From Chamaesiphon minutus PCC 6605 (GTDB lineage: Bacteria > Cyanobacteriota > Cyanobacteriia > Cyanobacteriales > Chamaesiphonaceae): DNA of 64,000 nucleotides. Both the position numbers and the translations under genes were made by a program. Shown piece by piece: positions 7,690 through 16,534 of this stretch. Where the stretch lies: contig NC_019697.1 of the NCBI RefSeq assembly GCF_000317145.1, forward strand, positions 6,189,889-6,253,888. The letters run 5' to 3'. Below the pieces are notes generated by a model. The model was given only the letters and a program-made list of their open reading frames with translations, was not told the origin of the DNA and ran no database searches. Numbering within the stretch: the first letter of the stretch is position 1; every line of letters starts with the position of its first letter.

Positions 7690-9921
7690 ATGCTTGCTGG
7701 CTCGAACCAATTTGAAACCCTAGAACATGCCTTAAAACATTACTTCGGGTATGACGAGTTTCGATCGGGACAGCGCGAGATTATTACGACGGCTTTAGCC
7801 AATCGCGACTTGTTAGTCGTGATGCCGACAGGTGGCGGTAAGTCGTTATGTTTTCAGTTACCAGCGTTACTTAAAAACGGCGTAACGATCGTGGTTTCGC
7901 CGTTGATTGCGCTGATGCAAGACCAAGTGCAATTGCTAGCGAATAATGGCATTCCGGCGACTTTTTTGAATAGTAGTATTACTACCGAAGAAAAACGCGA
8001 TCGAGTGGCGGCAATCCATAATGGTGAAATCAAACTTTTATATGTCGCTCCCGAACGATTGAATCAGGAGTTTATCAGTAACTTTTTGGTCGATTTGCAC
8101 CAAGAAGTGGGGATTGCTGGCTTTGCGATCGATGAGGCGCATTGTGTTTCGGAATGGGGTCACGATTTTCGGCCAGATTATCGCAAATTAGCGCAATTAC
8201 GGCATTATTTCCCGAAGGTGCCCTGGTTGGGATTGACGGCGACAGCGACCGATCGGGTACGCTCGGATATTATCAATCAGCTAGAACTGCGCGAGCCACA
8301 CGTTCATATTGCCAGCTTCAACCGTCCGAATTTATATTATGAAGTTAGGCGCAAAACAACTGCACCTTATAAAGAATTACTCGCCCAAGTCAAGCAGTCG
8401 GAAGGATCGGGAATTATCTACTGTTTGAGTCGGAAGAAAGTAGACGAATTGACGACTAAACTCAAGCAAGATGGGATTAAAGTAGTACCCTATCATGCGG
8501 GATTAGATGGTGAGACTCGGACTAAAAATCAGAATAGTTTTATTCGCGATGATGTGAAGGTGATAGTCGCGACGGTTGCCTTTGGGATGGGTATTAATAA
8601 ACCCGATGTGCGGTTTGTGATTCACTACGATTTGCCGCGCAATATTGAGGGTTATTATCAAGAATCGGGACGTGCGGGACGGGACGGCGAACCCGCTCAT
8701 TGTACGTTGTATTTTGGGATGGGCGATATCAAGACGATCGAGTATTTAATCGCCCAAAAGGTCGATCCCGAAACGGGGATGGCTCTGGAAGACGAACAGC
8801 GTATTGCAACGCAACAATTGCGGCGGGTAATTAATTATGCCGAAGCGACGGAATGTCGGCGGATTATTCAGTTGGGTTACTTTGGCGAAAGCTTTCCTGG
8901 TAACTGCGACAATTGCGATAATTGTAAATATCCGCGCCCAATTTCGGACTGGACGATCGAAGCTCAAAAGCTGTTATCGTGCGTTTATAGATTTGGCGAA
9001 CGCCATAATGGTAGAACTTTTGGACTGGCACATACGATCGATGTTTTGCGCGGTTCTAAAAATGATAAAGTCCTCAAGAACGGACACGATACCCTGTCCA
9101 CTTATGGCATCGGTAAAGATCGGAGTGTCGATGAATGGCGGATGCTGGGCAGATCTTTACTGCATCAAGGTTTAGTCGATGAAACCAGCGATGGTTACTC
9201 CGTCTTGACGCTCAATGGGTTGAGTATGGAAATTCTCAAAAGCCAGCGCAAAGTTGAAATCGCCATCTCTCCCATCAAACCCAGCGTTGCAGCTAACGAA
9301 GTCAGCACCAATACCGCCGAAATTCAGGCTCTCTACAACCGCCTGCACAAACTTCGCAAACAATACGCCGATGCCAATAAAGTGGCACCTTATGTCATCT
9401 TTGCCGATTCGAGCTTGAGATTGATGGCTCAACAACAACCCCAAACCCTCGCCCAATTCGCCCAAATTTCCGGCGTAGGGGCACGAAAACTCGCTCAGTA
9501 TGGGGAAATGTTTACAGGCGAAATTAGAGCCTTTAGAGCCGAATCTGGCTTGCCCGTGCTAACGGAATCCGATCCTACCCCACCACTACCCGTCAGCGCA
9601 CCGACAAAAAGCGATGTTTCCCACACCCACTTGCAAACCCTGGATTTGTACAATCAAGGGTTGAGCCTAGCCGCGATTGCTAAAAAACGCTCCGTGCAGG
9701 AGAATACTATTTACGATCATCTCGTCAAATTGTTGGACTGCGGCTACGAAGTCGATCTCGATCGCATCGTACCATCCGATCGAGCTGCCGCGATCGCGCA
9801 AGCAATTACAGCAGTCGGCGACGAGAAACTCACCCCAATTAAGGCACATTTAGGCGATGACTATAGCTATGAAGAAATCAAACTAGTCAGAGCGAAGATT
9901 AAGCCGCGTAGTGGGGAGTAG
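7690..9921 (+). CDS. recQ: ATP-dependent DNA helicase RecQ
   Basis: This 743-residue superfamily-2 3'-5' helicase works in recombination and fork repair. Walker A is MPTGGGKS (K51), the DEAH box is at 148-151 (IDEAHCVSEWGHDFRPDY), and motif VI is QESGRAGRDG. The zinc-binding RQC segment supplies C-R-R near 388 and CDNCDNC near 405-411. A winged helix, an HRDC domain (about 545-620) and a C-terminal HTH_40-like segment (about 650-740, LYNQGLSLAAIAKKRSVQENTI) follow. The long form with a terminal HTH is common in cyanobacteria. The start follows a heptamer array without an obvious Shine-Dalgarno. Confidence 0.97.
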   Translation: MLAGSNQFETLEHALKHYFGYDEFRSGQREIITTALANRDLLVVMPTGGGKSLCFQLPALLKNGVTIVVSPLIALMQDQVQLLANNGIPATFLNSSITTEEKRDRVAAIHNGEIKLLYVAPERLNQEFISNFLVDLHQEVGIAGFAIDEAHCVSEWGHDFRPDYRKLAQLRHYFPKVPWLGLTATATDRVRSDIINQLELREPHVHIASFNRPNLYYEVRRKTTAPYKELLAQVKQSEGSGIIYCLSRKKVDELTTKLKQDGIKVVPYHAGLDGETRTKNQNSFIRDDVKVIVATVAFGMGINKPDVRFVIHYDLPRNIEGYYQESGRAGRDGEPAHCTLYFGMGDIKTIEYLIAQKVDPETGMALEDEQRIATQQLRRVINYAEATECRRIIQLGYFGESFPGNCDNCDNCKYPRPISDWTIEAQKLLSCVYRFGERHNGRTFGLAHTIDVLRGSKNDKVLKNGHDTLSTYGIGKDRSVDEWRMLGRSLLHQGLVDETSDGYSVLTLNGLSMEILKSQRKVEIAISPIKPSVAANEVSTNTAEIQALYNRLHKLRKQYADANKVAPYVIFADSSLRLMAQQQPQTLAQFAQISGVGARKLAQYGEMFTGEIRAFRAESGLPVLTESDPTPPLPVSAPTKSDVSHTHLQTLDLYNQGLSLAAIAKKRSVQENTIYDHLVKLLDCGYEVDLDRIVPSDRAAAIAQAITAVGDEKLTPIKAHLGDDYSYEEIKLVRAKIKPRSGE

Positions 9922-9931
9922 GGAGTAGGGA

Positions 9932-9983
9932 GCGGCTCGCAGCCGGGAGGTTTCCTCCCGGATTATGCGAGACAAGACAGCGG
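9932..9983 (+). repeat. ACAAGACAGCGG-tailed hairpin repeat, copy D1
   Basis: The structure is GCGG, outer stem CTCGCA/TGCGAG (9936-9941 with 9966-9971), inner hairpin CCGGGAGG-TTT-CCTCCCGG (9943-9961), then GACAAGACAGCGG (9971-9983). It is one of about seven related elements whose stems differ in sequence but still pair. It lies between recQ and the next gene. Confidence 0.8.
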
Positions 9984-10046
9984 GGAGAGGGGGAGAGAAC
10001 ATGGTAGTTCCAATCCAAAATCCAAAATCCCTACCCACTCATCTAT

Positions 10047-10379
10047 CTACCGCACGGGAGGATTCTCCGACAAAGAGGTATTAAAAGGATTGGGGAGATC
10101 GCGAGTGCGAACTGGCTCGCCACCGCGTTGACGGATTAAATCTTGATAAATGCGGTTGACAGAGCGACTATCGTTGACAGCTTCTAGATCGGGATAGCTC
10201 AAACCAAACAATAATGTGAATTGACGATCGATCCCGGTATTGCGATAGATATCGCCAGATTGCTCGAATACAGCGCGGCTCATGGCATCGGAAATCGACT
10301 CAGCCTGTGCGGAAGATGCCAAACAGCCAGTCGCAGCCGCAGCTAAAGCGATGCAGCAGATAGTTTTTAATTGCTTCAT
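10047..10379 (-). CDS. small exported protein
   Basis: The 110 residues begin with a clear signal peptide (MKQLKTICCIALAAAATGC, cleavage probably after SSAQA). A short mature domain follows (ISDAMSRAVFEQSGDIYRNT, DRQFTLLFGLSYPDLEAVND) with a proline-rich tail. It should be periplasmic. I recognise no domain; similar small secreted proteins occur in cyanobacteria. It stands alone, divergent from pyrE. Confidence 0.75.
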   Translation of the reverse strand: MKQLKTICCIALAAAATGCLASSAQAESISDAMSRAVFEQSGDIYRNTGIDRQFTLLFGLSYPDLEAVNDSRSVNRIYQDLIRQRGGEPVRTRDLPNPFNTSLSENPPVR

Positions 10380-10507
10380 GGTTAAACCTCTATATCACTT
10401 GTTTACTTTATTCACTCGATCGAGGACTGCATCGGGAATAATTAGATCGAGATCGTCGCTAGTCGCTAGGATAAGATCTAACTTCCAATCTCTCAATATC
10501 TAAAATT

Positions 10508-11113
10508 ATGCAGTCACCTGTTGGCAATATTCCCTATCCGACGATCGATCTAACTATTTTGCGCCAACATCTGCTTGACTTGCTGTGTCAGTTGGCTTAT
10601 AAAGAGGGCGATTTCACCCTCTCTTCCGGCCAAAAAAGTACTTATTATATCAATGGCAAACAAGTTACGCTCCACCCCGAAGGATCTGTCGCCACTGGGC
10701 GGATCTTACTCTCGATGCTACCAGATGATACCGATGCCGTGGCAGGTTTGACACTCGGAGCAGATCCGATCGTGTCTTCAGTGAGCGTAATATCTGTATA
10801 TGAGGGCAAATCTATTCCCGCCTTAATTATCCGCAAAGAAGCCAAGGGACACGGGACCCAAGCCTATATCGAAGGCGCAACTCTCAAACCAGGTGCCAAT
10901 GTTGTCGTCTTAGAAGATGTGGTGACTACCGGACAATCGGCGATGAAGGCGGTAGAAAGACTCAGAGCGGCAGGTTATACTGTCGATCGAGTATTAACAT
11001 TAGTCGATCGCGAACAAGGTGGTGCTGAGTTTTACGCCAGTCAGGGGTTAAACTTCGAGACGATATTTACTATTAAAGATTTACAAGCTAGGTATCGAGA
11101 ACTGGGGCTTTAG
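10508..11113 (+). CDS. pyrE: orotate phosphoribosyltransferase
   Basis: The 201-residue enzyme joins orotate to PRPP to make orotidine 5'-phosphate in pyrimidine synthesis. The N-terminal FTLSSGQKSTYYINGK binds orotate, and VVVLEDVVTTGQSAMKA is the 13-residue PRPP-binding signature. TLGADPIVSSVS and IRKEAKGHGT match the family. The length is normal for a stand-alone PyrE. GGCTTTA heptamers follow the stop directly. Confidence 0.96.
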   Translation: MQSPVGNIPYPTIDLTILRQHLLDLLCQLAYKEGDFTLSSGQKSTYYINGKQVTLHPEGSVATGRILLSMLPDDTDAVAGLTLGADPIVSSVSVISVYEGKSIPALIIRKEAKGHGTQAYIEGATLKPGANVVVLEDVVTTGQSAMKAVERLRAAGYTVDRVLTLVDREQGGAEFYASQGLNFETIFTIKDLQARYRELGL

Positions 11114-11172
11114 GCTTTAGGTTTTAGGTTTTTGGCTTTAGGCTTTAGGCTTTAGGCTTTAGGCTTTAGGGT
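11114..11172. repeat. GGCTTTA heptamer array
   Basis: About eight units of GGCTTTA and variants (GGTTTTA, GGTTTTT) begin at the pyrE stop. The period is seven, as in the other arrays of this window, but the consensus is different. Confidence 0.9.
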
Positions 11173-11204
11173 TGGAGAGAGCCAGAAAAGCCCCCCTTTA
11201 GAAG

Positions 11205-11506
11205 GCTACGGTGTATACACAAGTATGGTTGACTTCGTTTTTAGATCTAAATCCCCCAAACCCCCTTAAGAAGGCTACCGTGTATACACAAGTCTGATTG
11301 ACTTCGTTTCTAGATCTAAATCCCCCAAACCCCCTTAAAAAGCTTGCTCAGATCCGGTCAAAGTCCCCCTTTTTAAGGGGGATTTAGCGGCTCCCGTAAC
11401 TCCTTTGGAGTGGCTGCGCCAACGTCGGGTTCCCCGACGGATTAGGGAGACAAGACAGGGGGATTTCTAGGGTTTTCGCTTTTATCCAGACTTGTGTAAC
11501 GGTAGC
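11205..11506. mobile_element. MITE copy 1 (302 bp, left end duplicated, carrying a nested hairpin repeat)
   Basis: The terminal inverted repeats read GCTACGGTGTATACACAAG on the left and, complemented, CTTGTGTAACGGTAGC on the right. The element is flanked by the direct repeat TTTAGAAG (11197-11204 and 11507-11514; 9 bp if the shared G/C is counted). A second left end starts at 11274, so the first 69 bp are tandemly duplicated. Inside lies an ACAAGACAG-tailed hairpin repeat (about 11387-11459), inserted as in the 49.9-kb copy. There is no ORF. The right end is about 70 bp upstream of the asparagine-synthetase-like gene. Confidence 0.85.
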
Positions 11507-11576
11507 TTTAGAAGGGGGGGTTGGGGGGGAACACGGGATTTCGATCGCCACAGATAAAATTTACAGGCTCGTCTAG

Positions 11577-13349
11577 ATGCTATTCGGACGGAATAAAAAG
11601 CAAGCAACCCCCTTACCTTTCCCACGCTGGTTGGTTTCTGTTGGCGAAGCAGGCGGGTGGACTTCTTGGTTTCCTTATCCGATTCCGTCGGGAATCGTTC
11701 ATTGCAAACCGCCGCACTGGTGTTCGCAACTCGATATTCAATCGACATGGTGTCGAGACAATTTTGGGATTCATCGAGCCGCGACTGGCTGCTGGGCACT
11801 CAGTCCCAGTGGTAGATTTATGCTCGTGGGGGACGTGTGGTTGAGCAACCGTCAGGAGTTGCTAGCAACATTGCAGATTGCCTCAGATCTCCCCGATATC
11901 GAACTCCTGGCGCAACTTTGGGATAAATGGCAACTCGATACGCCCCGCCAGCTCCAAGGGATGTTTGGCTTAGTTGTCTGCGATATCGAAGCGGAGCAAA
12001 TCTCGATCGTCCGCGATCCGGTGGGGGCGAGAACCGTTTATTATACTGCTGGCAAAACTTGGTGGATCGTACCTCAACTTAGCAGTCTAAATCCTTATCG
12101 ATCCGATCGATTAGATCCGATCGCCTTACGCGATTATCTGACTTGTTCGTTTGTCCCTGGGGAGCGGACGATGTGGCAGGATGTACGGGAAATTCGTCCA
12201 GGAACCATCCTCAAATTGCCCGGAGAGCAAATCGTATCCTACTGGCAATTACAACAGCAGGTGGTCGATTTGGAGTCTTTAGAGTGGCATGGCGATAGAT
12301 TGCGATCGCAATTAGAACTAGTCATGAGGGAATATTTACCCACACAGGAATCTGTGGGTGTGTTTCTATCAGGCGGATTGGATTCGAGTTGCATTACGGC
12401 TCTAGCTACCCAATTACACGATGCCCCCATTCATACTTATTCGATTCATTTTGGTGCCGAATGTGCCAATGAATTGGAGTTTTCGAGCCTAGTCGCCAAT
12501 CATTGTCAAACCCACCATCACATCTTAGAAATTACCTTCCAAGATATGTGGGACAAATTGCCGGAAACGATGGCATATTTAGACGATCCGATCGGCGATC
12601 CGTTGACAGTTCCTAATTTATTAGTCGGACGATTAGCCAGTCAGGATGTATCGATTACCCTCAATGGTGAAGGTGGCGATCCATGTTTTGGTGGCCCCAA
12701 AAATCAACCAATGTTAATCGATAGTTTATATAATACAGGCAATAATTACGACCCTTTGCAAGCTTATCTAATCTCATTCCAAAAGTGTGCGGGAGATTTG
12801 CCGCAATTACTCAAGCCAGATATTTGGCAACAAGTTCAGCAACCGTGGATTTTTGAAGCAGACTTAAATTCAGACATGAGTTTTCTGAATCGGTTGATGG
12901 CTCTAAATATCAAATTCAAAGGTGCCGATCAGATCTTGACTAAAGTAAATAATCTCACTCAGGCGGCTGGAGTGCAAGGTCGATCGCCATTATTTGACAG
13001 GCGGATTGTCGAGCTGAGTATGACTATTCCCCCAGAATATAAACTCTCAGGCATCAGGGAAAAAGCCGTATTAAAACAAGCAGTTGCAGATTTATTACCA
13101 GCCGCAATAATCGATCGACCCAAAAGTGGCATGATGGTACCAGTCCAACTCGGTTTTCGGAAATATTGGCAACGTCAGGCTCGATCGATTTTACTAAATC
13201 GGCACGCATTAATTACACCATATATCGATCGAGATCTAATTAAAGAATGGTTGAGTTTTCGCGGCGACGTGTGGGGTAGATATGGCGTGAAATTATGGTT
13301 GTTAGTTAGTTTGGAAATGTGGCTACAGGCGAATTATAATCGGAAGTAG
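11577..13349 (+). CDS. asparagine-synthetase-like amidotransferase without the Cys2 nucleophile
   Basis: The 590-residue protein has an N-terminal class II glutamine-amidotransferase-like half (GMFGLVVCDIEAEQISIVRDPVG, about 128-150) and a C-terminal AsnB-type synthetase half with the pyrophosphate loop SGGLDSS (265-271) and GEGGD. The catalytic Cys after the initiator Met is absent (MLFGRNKK), so glutamine hydrolysis is unlikely. It may use ammonia, or belong to the beta-lactam or lasso-cyclase side of the superfamily; the substrate is unknown. A MITE ends about 70 bp upstream. The downstream gene starts 35 bp after the stop. Confidence 0.85.
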   Translation: MLFGRNKKQATPLPFPRWLVSVGEAGGWTSWFPYPIPSGIVHCKPPHWCSQLDIQSTWCRDNFGIHRAATGCWALSPSGRFMLVGDVWLSNRQELLATLQIASDLPDIELLAQLWDKWQLDTPRQLQGMFGLVVCDIEAEQISIVRDPVGARTVYYTAGKTWWIVPQLSSLNPYRSDRLDPIALRDYLTCSFVPGERTMWQDVREIRPGTILKLPGEQIVSYWQLQQQVVDLESLEWHGDRLRSQLELVMREYLPTQESVGVFLSGGLDSSCITALATQLHDAPIHTYSIHFGAECANELEFSSLVANHCQTHHHILEITFQDMWDKLPETMAYLDDPIGDPLTVPNLLVGRLASQDVSITLNGEGGDPCFGGPKNQPMLIDSLYNTGNNYDPLQAYLISFQKCAGDLPQLLKPDIWQQVQQPWIFEADLNSDMSFLNRLMALNIKFKGADQILTKVNNLTQAAGVQGRSPLFDRRIVELSMTIPPEYKLSGIREKAVLKQAVADLLPAAIIDRPKSGMMVPVQLGFRKYWQRQARSILLNRHALITPYIDRDLIKEWLSFRGDVWGRYGVKLWLLVSLEMWLQANYNRK

Positions 13350-13384
13350 GGAAGCAGTATAAAATAAATCGGGAGAAAATTGCC

Positions 13385-13621
13385 ATGACTTCGACAACAC
13401 CAAATATTAGTCCGATCGAAAGCACTGAAGCAATGGCTCGCAGAATCGAGGCTGCCGCTCAAAAACAAGTTGCAGAAGATATCGCTCGTCTGAAAGCAAT
13501 GGGTAAGCCAATTCACTATATAATCGGTCAAAAATTAGTGAGAGAAGAAGCTAATGGGCAAAAATTTGAGATTCAGATTGGAGTAGATGGCACCGTAGAA
13601 ATTATTGGTGAGCTTATTTAA
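13385..13621 (+). CDS. small protein upstream of zeta-like kinase (possible antitoxin)
   Basis: The 78 residues form an N-terminal helix (EAMARRIEAAAQKQVAEDIA) and a C-terminal beta pair (GQKFEIQIGVDGTVEIIGEL). I do not recognise a named domain. It ends 3 bp before a zeta-toxin-like gene, and this two-gene arrangement recurs in cyanobacteria, so an antitoxin or regulatory role is plausible but unproven. Confidence 0.65.
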   Translation: MTSTTPNISPIESTEAMARRIEAAAQKQVAEDIARLKAMGKPIHYIIGQKLVREEANGQKFEIQIGVDGTVEIIGELI

Positions 13622-13624
13622 ATC

Positions 13625-14188
13625 GTGCCAATCCTCACTATTATTGCCGGAGCCAATGGATCTGGTAAATCGACACTAACAAAGCGGATTGCTGGCGATA
13701 TCTCACTCATCGATCCTGACGCAATCGCCAAAGAAATCGATCCACTCAATCCATCATCTGCTGCAATTGCGGCAGCTCGGCAAGCTCTAATCCTTTGCCA
13801 ACAGTATACCCGAGCGGAGCAAAGCTTCACGATCGAAACGACACTGGCTGGTAATACCTACCTTAATCTGATGCGTGAGGTAAAACAGCGAGGATGGACA
13901 GTTGAGCTAATTTACATCGGTATCGATAATCCTAACATTAATGTTTTACGCGTTGGCGATAGAGTTACTCTAGGCGGTCATGATGTGCCGAGGTTTGATA
14001 TTTTACGCCGCTATGAACGTAGCCTTAATAACCTAATTAAAGCTGCTAAAATCGTCGATAAATTGACTCTATATGATAATTCTACCAGTGCCGGACATCA
14101 ATTAGTAGCAATACGCGATCGAGAGCAAACAACTCTCTATATGCAAGAATTACCTGGATGGCTCGATCGATCGAATTTAAATCTATAA
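13625..14188 (+). CDS. zeta-toxin-like P-loop kinase
   Basis: This 187-residue protein has the Walker A motif GANGSGKST near the N-terminus, DPDAIAKEIDP (a zeta-like substrate or Mg site), FTIETTLAGNTYLNLM and a lid with RVGDRVTLGGHDVPRFDILRRY. This is the UDP-GlcNAc-kinase-like or polynucleotide-kinase-like group annotated as zeta toxin family, though many members are probably not toxic. The start is GTG at 13625, 3 bp after the upstream gene. A GNAT gene follows after 3 bp, so the three genes form a tight operon. Confidence 0.85.
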   Translation: MPILTIIAGANGSGKSTLTKRIAGDISLIDPDAIAKEIDPLNPSSAAIAAARQALILCQQYTRAEQSFTIETTLAGNTYLNLMREVKQRGWTVELIYIGIDNPNINVLRVGDRVTLGGHDVPRFDILRRYERSLNNLIKAAKIVDKLTLYDNSTSAGHQLVAIRDREQTTLYMQELPGWLDRSNLNL

Positions 14189-14191
14189 ATT

Positions 14192-14752
14192 ATGGCAGAA
14201 CTAATCGAATTTGAAACTGAGCGACTGCGGTTGCGCCAATGGCTTGAATCAGATCGAGATCTGTTTGCTCGACTCTGTGCCGATCCGCAAGTGATGGAAT
14301 TTTATCCTAGTCTACTCGATCGAGCCGCTAGCGATGCAATGGTCGATCGAGTTCAAACATTAATACGCGATCGCGGTTGGGGCTTATGGGCGGTAGAATT
14401 AAAGGCAGATGATGAATTCATCGGATATGTCGGTTTGCACGTCCCTACGGCTAATTTACCCTGCTCTCCATGCGTAGAAATTGGGTGGAGATTGGCATCG
14501 GCATATTGGGGTAAAGGCTACGCATCAGAGGCGGCTAGAGATGTATTAAAGGTGGGATTCGATCGACTCAAGCTGCCAGAAATCGTCTCTTTTACTGCTA
14601 CTCTCAATCGCCGTTCTTATACTTTAATGGAACGTCTGGGGATGATTCGCGATGCTGAAACATTCGAGCATCCTAGCGTTCCCATTGGGCATCCACTTCG
14701 AGAACATTACCTCTATCGATTATCGAGAGAGCAATGGCAATTCGATCGATAA
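14192..14752 (+). CDS. GNAT N-acetyltransferase (RimJ/RimL type)
   Basis: This 186-residue Acetyltransf_3 enzyme starts ETERLRLRQWLESDRDLFARL, has the strand PCVEIGWRLASAYWGKGYASEA (acetyl-CoA loop) and NRRSYTLMERLGM near the end. It acetylates an amine, perhaps a protein N-terminus or a small molecule; the substrate cannot be told. It starts 3 bp after the zeta-like kinase. Confidence 0.9.
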   Translation: MAELIEFETERLRLRQWLESDRDLFARLCADPQVMEFYPSLLDRAASDAMVDRVQTLIRDRGWGLWAVELKADDEFIGYVGLHVPTANLPCSPCVEIGWRLASAYWGKGYASEAARDVLKVGFDRLKLPEIVSFTATLNRRSYTLMERLGMIRDAETFEHPSVPIGHPLREHYLYRLSREQWQFDR

Positions 14753-14871
14753 AATAACGCATTCGGCGATTTTTTTAATCTTTTACTTGGCAGAATGAAG
14801 ACAGCCTATTTAAGATACATCCTAGAAAATAAATAGATAAGATAGTATTTTTCGTCCACCCAAAAGTAAAA

Positions 14872-15212
14872 CTAGCGACTGAGCGTAGATGCCCAAAACA
14901 TAAAGCAACATGAGATTAGTATCCCAGTAGCAATAAAAAATCGATGTTTGCCAAAGGGAGTTGCATCATAGTGCAGGCGGGGACGATTAATACCCCGATA
15001 AATGAATGAGTAGTCCTGATGCGATAGTTATTAGATTGTAAAATCAGTGCAGGAATGAGGTAATCGATATCTGGTATAGATGCGATCGTAATTAGCCCAG
15101 CTAGCCACGGTAAATTATGCCGAATCGATCGATCTTAACGAATTGGCTGCAACTCGATCGTTGTCAGATATACTATCAAACCTGCCAAACTATGACCGAC
15201 AAATGATGACAT
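14872..15212 (-). pseudogene. remnant of a DUF457/YdjM-like membrane metal-dependent hydrolase
   Basis: From the ATG at 15212 the frame reads MSSFVGHSLAGLIVYLTT, meets an in-frame TAA, and continues HNLPWLAGLITIASIPDIDYLIPAL, then IRTTHSFIGVL. This resembles the His/Asp-bearing start of DUF457-type hydrolases (GHS, DIDYLIP, THS). A second frame then gives HYDATPFGKHRFFIATG and a hydrophobic end stopping at 14872. The gene has therefore suffered a nonsense change, a frameshift and internal loss; an intact relative is far longer. It is not expressed as one protein. Confidence 0.5.
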
Positions 15213-15220
15213 AATAATCT

Positions 15221-16534
15221 CTAACCAAAACTTTCGACAGTATAAAAACCAGGACTATTATTGATAATTATCATGTCGCCACCCTCAACTACTGCTAATT
15301 CCCGACTTTCATTTATCGCGCGTTGTAAAATCTGGATGAGCTTTTGAGGGGAGAAAGATTCTAAGTCTAGATAGCAACCAGCATCGAGCCATACTAATTC
15401 GTCGGGATTGAGACTGGCGCGAATCTCTGGAGCTAGTTGCTGAGAGGTTAGTGCGGAGGCGTCAGATTGCGGCGTCATCACATCGGTATTTACCATAATT
15501 TGGCGCGGTAGAATACCGACATCGATAATCGGAATCTCTGGATTAGGAAACCAAGCTTCTTCGCGCAGACGATGAATTAATCTCACACCAGTCGGCGAAC
15601 AATTATGCAGAGCATAAACTTTGAGATCGGCATTTCGGTACAGCATCTCCATAGTGGTGGTGAAGATGCTTTGGGGATAACCATCGATCGTCAGAATCGC
15701 ACAGTTATTTTCAAAGTGGAAATTATTACTAATTAATAATTGGGCAACTTCTGGAGTATCGCAGATAACTACGCGATCGAAACTATAAGCAGTAACTTCG
15801 GGATTTGGGGCAGCAGGTAAGCTAGCTAGTTGCGGTGGTGATAAAATCTTTTCTGGTGAGTTATTAATGCTATTCCATTTGGCAAGCCAAGCTTCAAAAT
15901 CAGTAGACTTAACTAAAAAATCATCAAATATGTTGCTCTGTTTGCGTTTGCGATCCCAACTCAGCCAAATTGCAACTAATCCCAAACCGATCGAACCAAT
16001 AATTACTACAGAGGATTTTAAGATAATCCCGATTGGTAATCCAATTAATATGAGTATAGCTGAGATTGCAGTAAGCGTTTTAATATTTTGCTGGCGACTG
16101 CGCCGATTGAGATGGCGAGAAAGTGCATTTTGAGCTACCACCCAAATTAAACCAGCAGCAACTAAGCTAAACACAATTGGTGCAACTCGTTCTAAAGGTA
16201 TGCGAAAAAAACCACTCAACCAAAAACTGAAAAATATTGCCGGAAATGAGCTACAGCCGATCGATAAAATGGGATTATCTGTAAAATTACCCCGACTCAA
16301 TCGCGATCGTAGTCGTTTATCTAGTAAATAATAAAGTTGTCTGGGAGTAAAGAATAGCGTGTTATTTGCTGATGTATCGGCGATTAACTTTGCGAAAAAT
16401 GGATCGGTTAATCGCGTCTGCGTTGGCATTGCTGTCGGCTCGAAGGCAAAGGGATGATTGCAACTCTTGCATCTACCCATATTCGCGGTGCGATCTTTGA
16501 GGTTATTATCGGTATTGCAGTTAATACATTTCAC
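15221..16534 (-). CDS. membrane protein with zinc ribbon and cytoplasmic C-terminal domain
   Basis: The 437 residues start with a zinc ribbon (CINCNTDNN, then CKSCNHPF). A linker and about four membrane helices (roughly 90-195, including VAPIVFSLVAAGLIWVVA and ILILIGLPIGIILK) follow, then a soluble alpha/beta domain with VVICDTPEVAQLL, LTIDGYPQ and LKVYALHNCSPTGVRLIHRL. That domain looks TOPRIM- or Rossmann-like by eye, which is inference. The GTG start at 16534 has a strong GAGGAGG and overlaps the stop of the preceding PLP-fold gene by four bases, so the two are coupled. The function is unknown. Confidence 0.75.
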   Translation of the reverse strand: MKCINCNTDNNLKDRTANMGRCKSCNHPFAFEPTAMPTQTRLTDPFFAKLIADTSANNTLFFTPRQLYYLLDKRLRSRLSRGNFTDNPILSIGCSSFPAIFFSFWLSGFFRIPLERVAPIVFSLVAAGLIWVVAQNALSRHLNRRSRQQNIKTLTAISAILILIGLPIGIILKSSVVIIGSIGLGLVAIWLSWDRKRKQSNIFDDFLVKSTDFEAWLAKWNSINNSPEKILSPPQLASLPAAPNPEVTAYSFDRVVICDTPEVAQLLISNNFHFENNCAILTIDGYPQSIFTTTMEMLYRNADLKVYALHNCSPTGVRLIHRLREEAWFPNPEIPIIDVGILPRQIMVNTDVMTPQSDASALTSQQLAPEIRASLNPDELVWLDAGCYLDLESFSPQKLIQILQRAINESRELAVVEGGDMIIINNSPGFYTVESFG

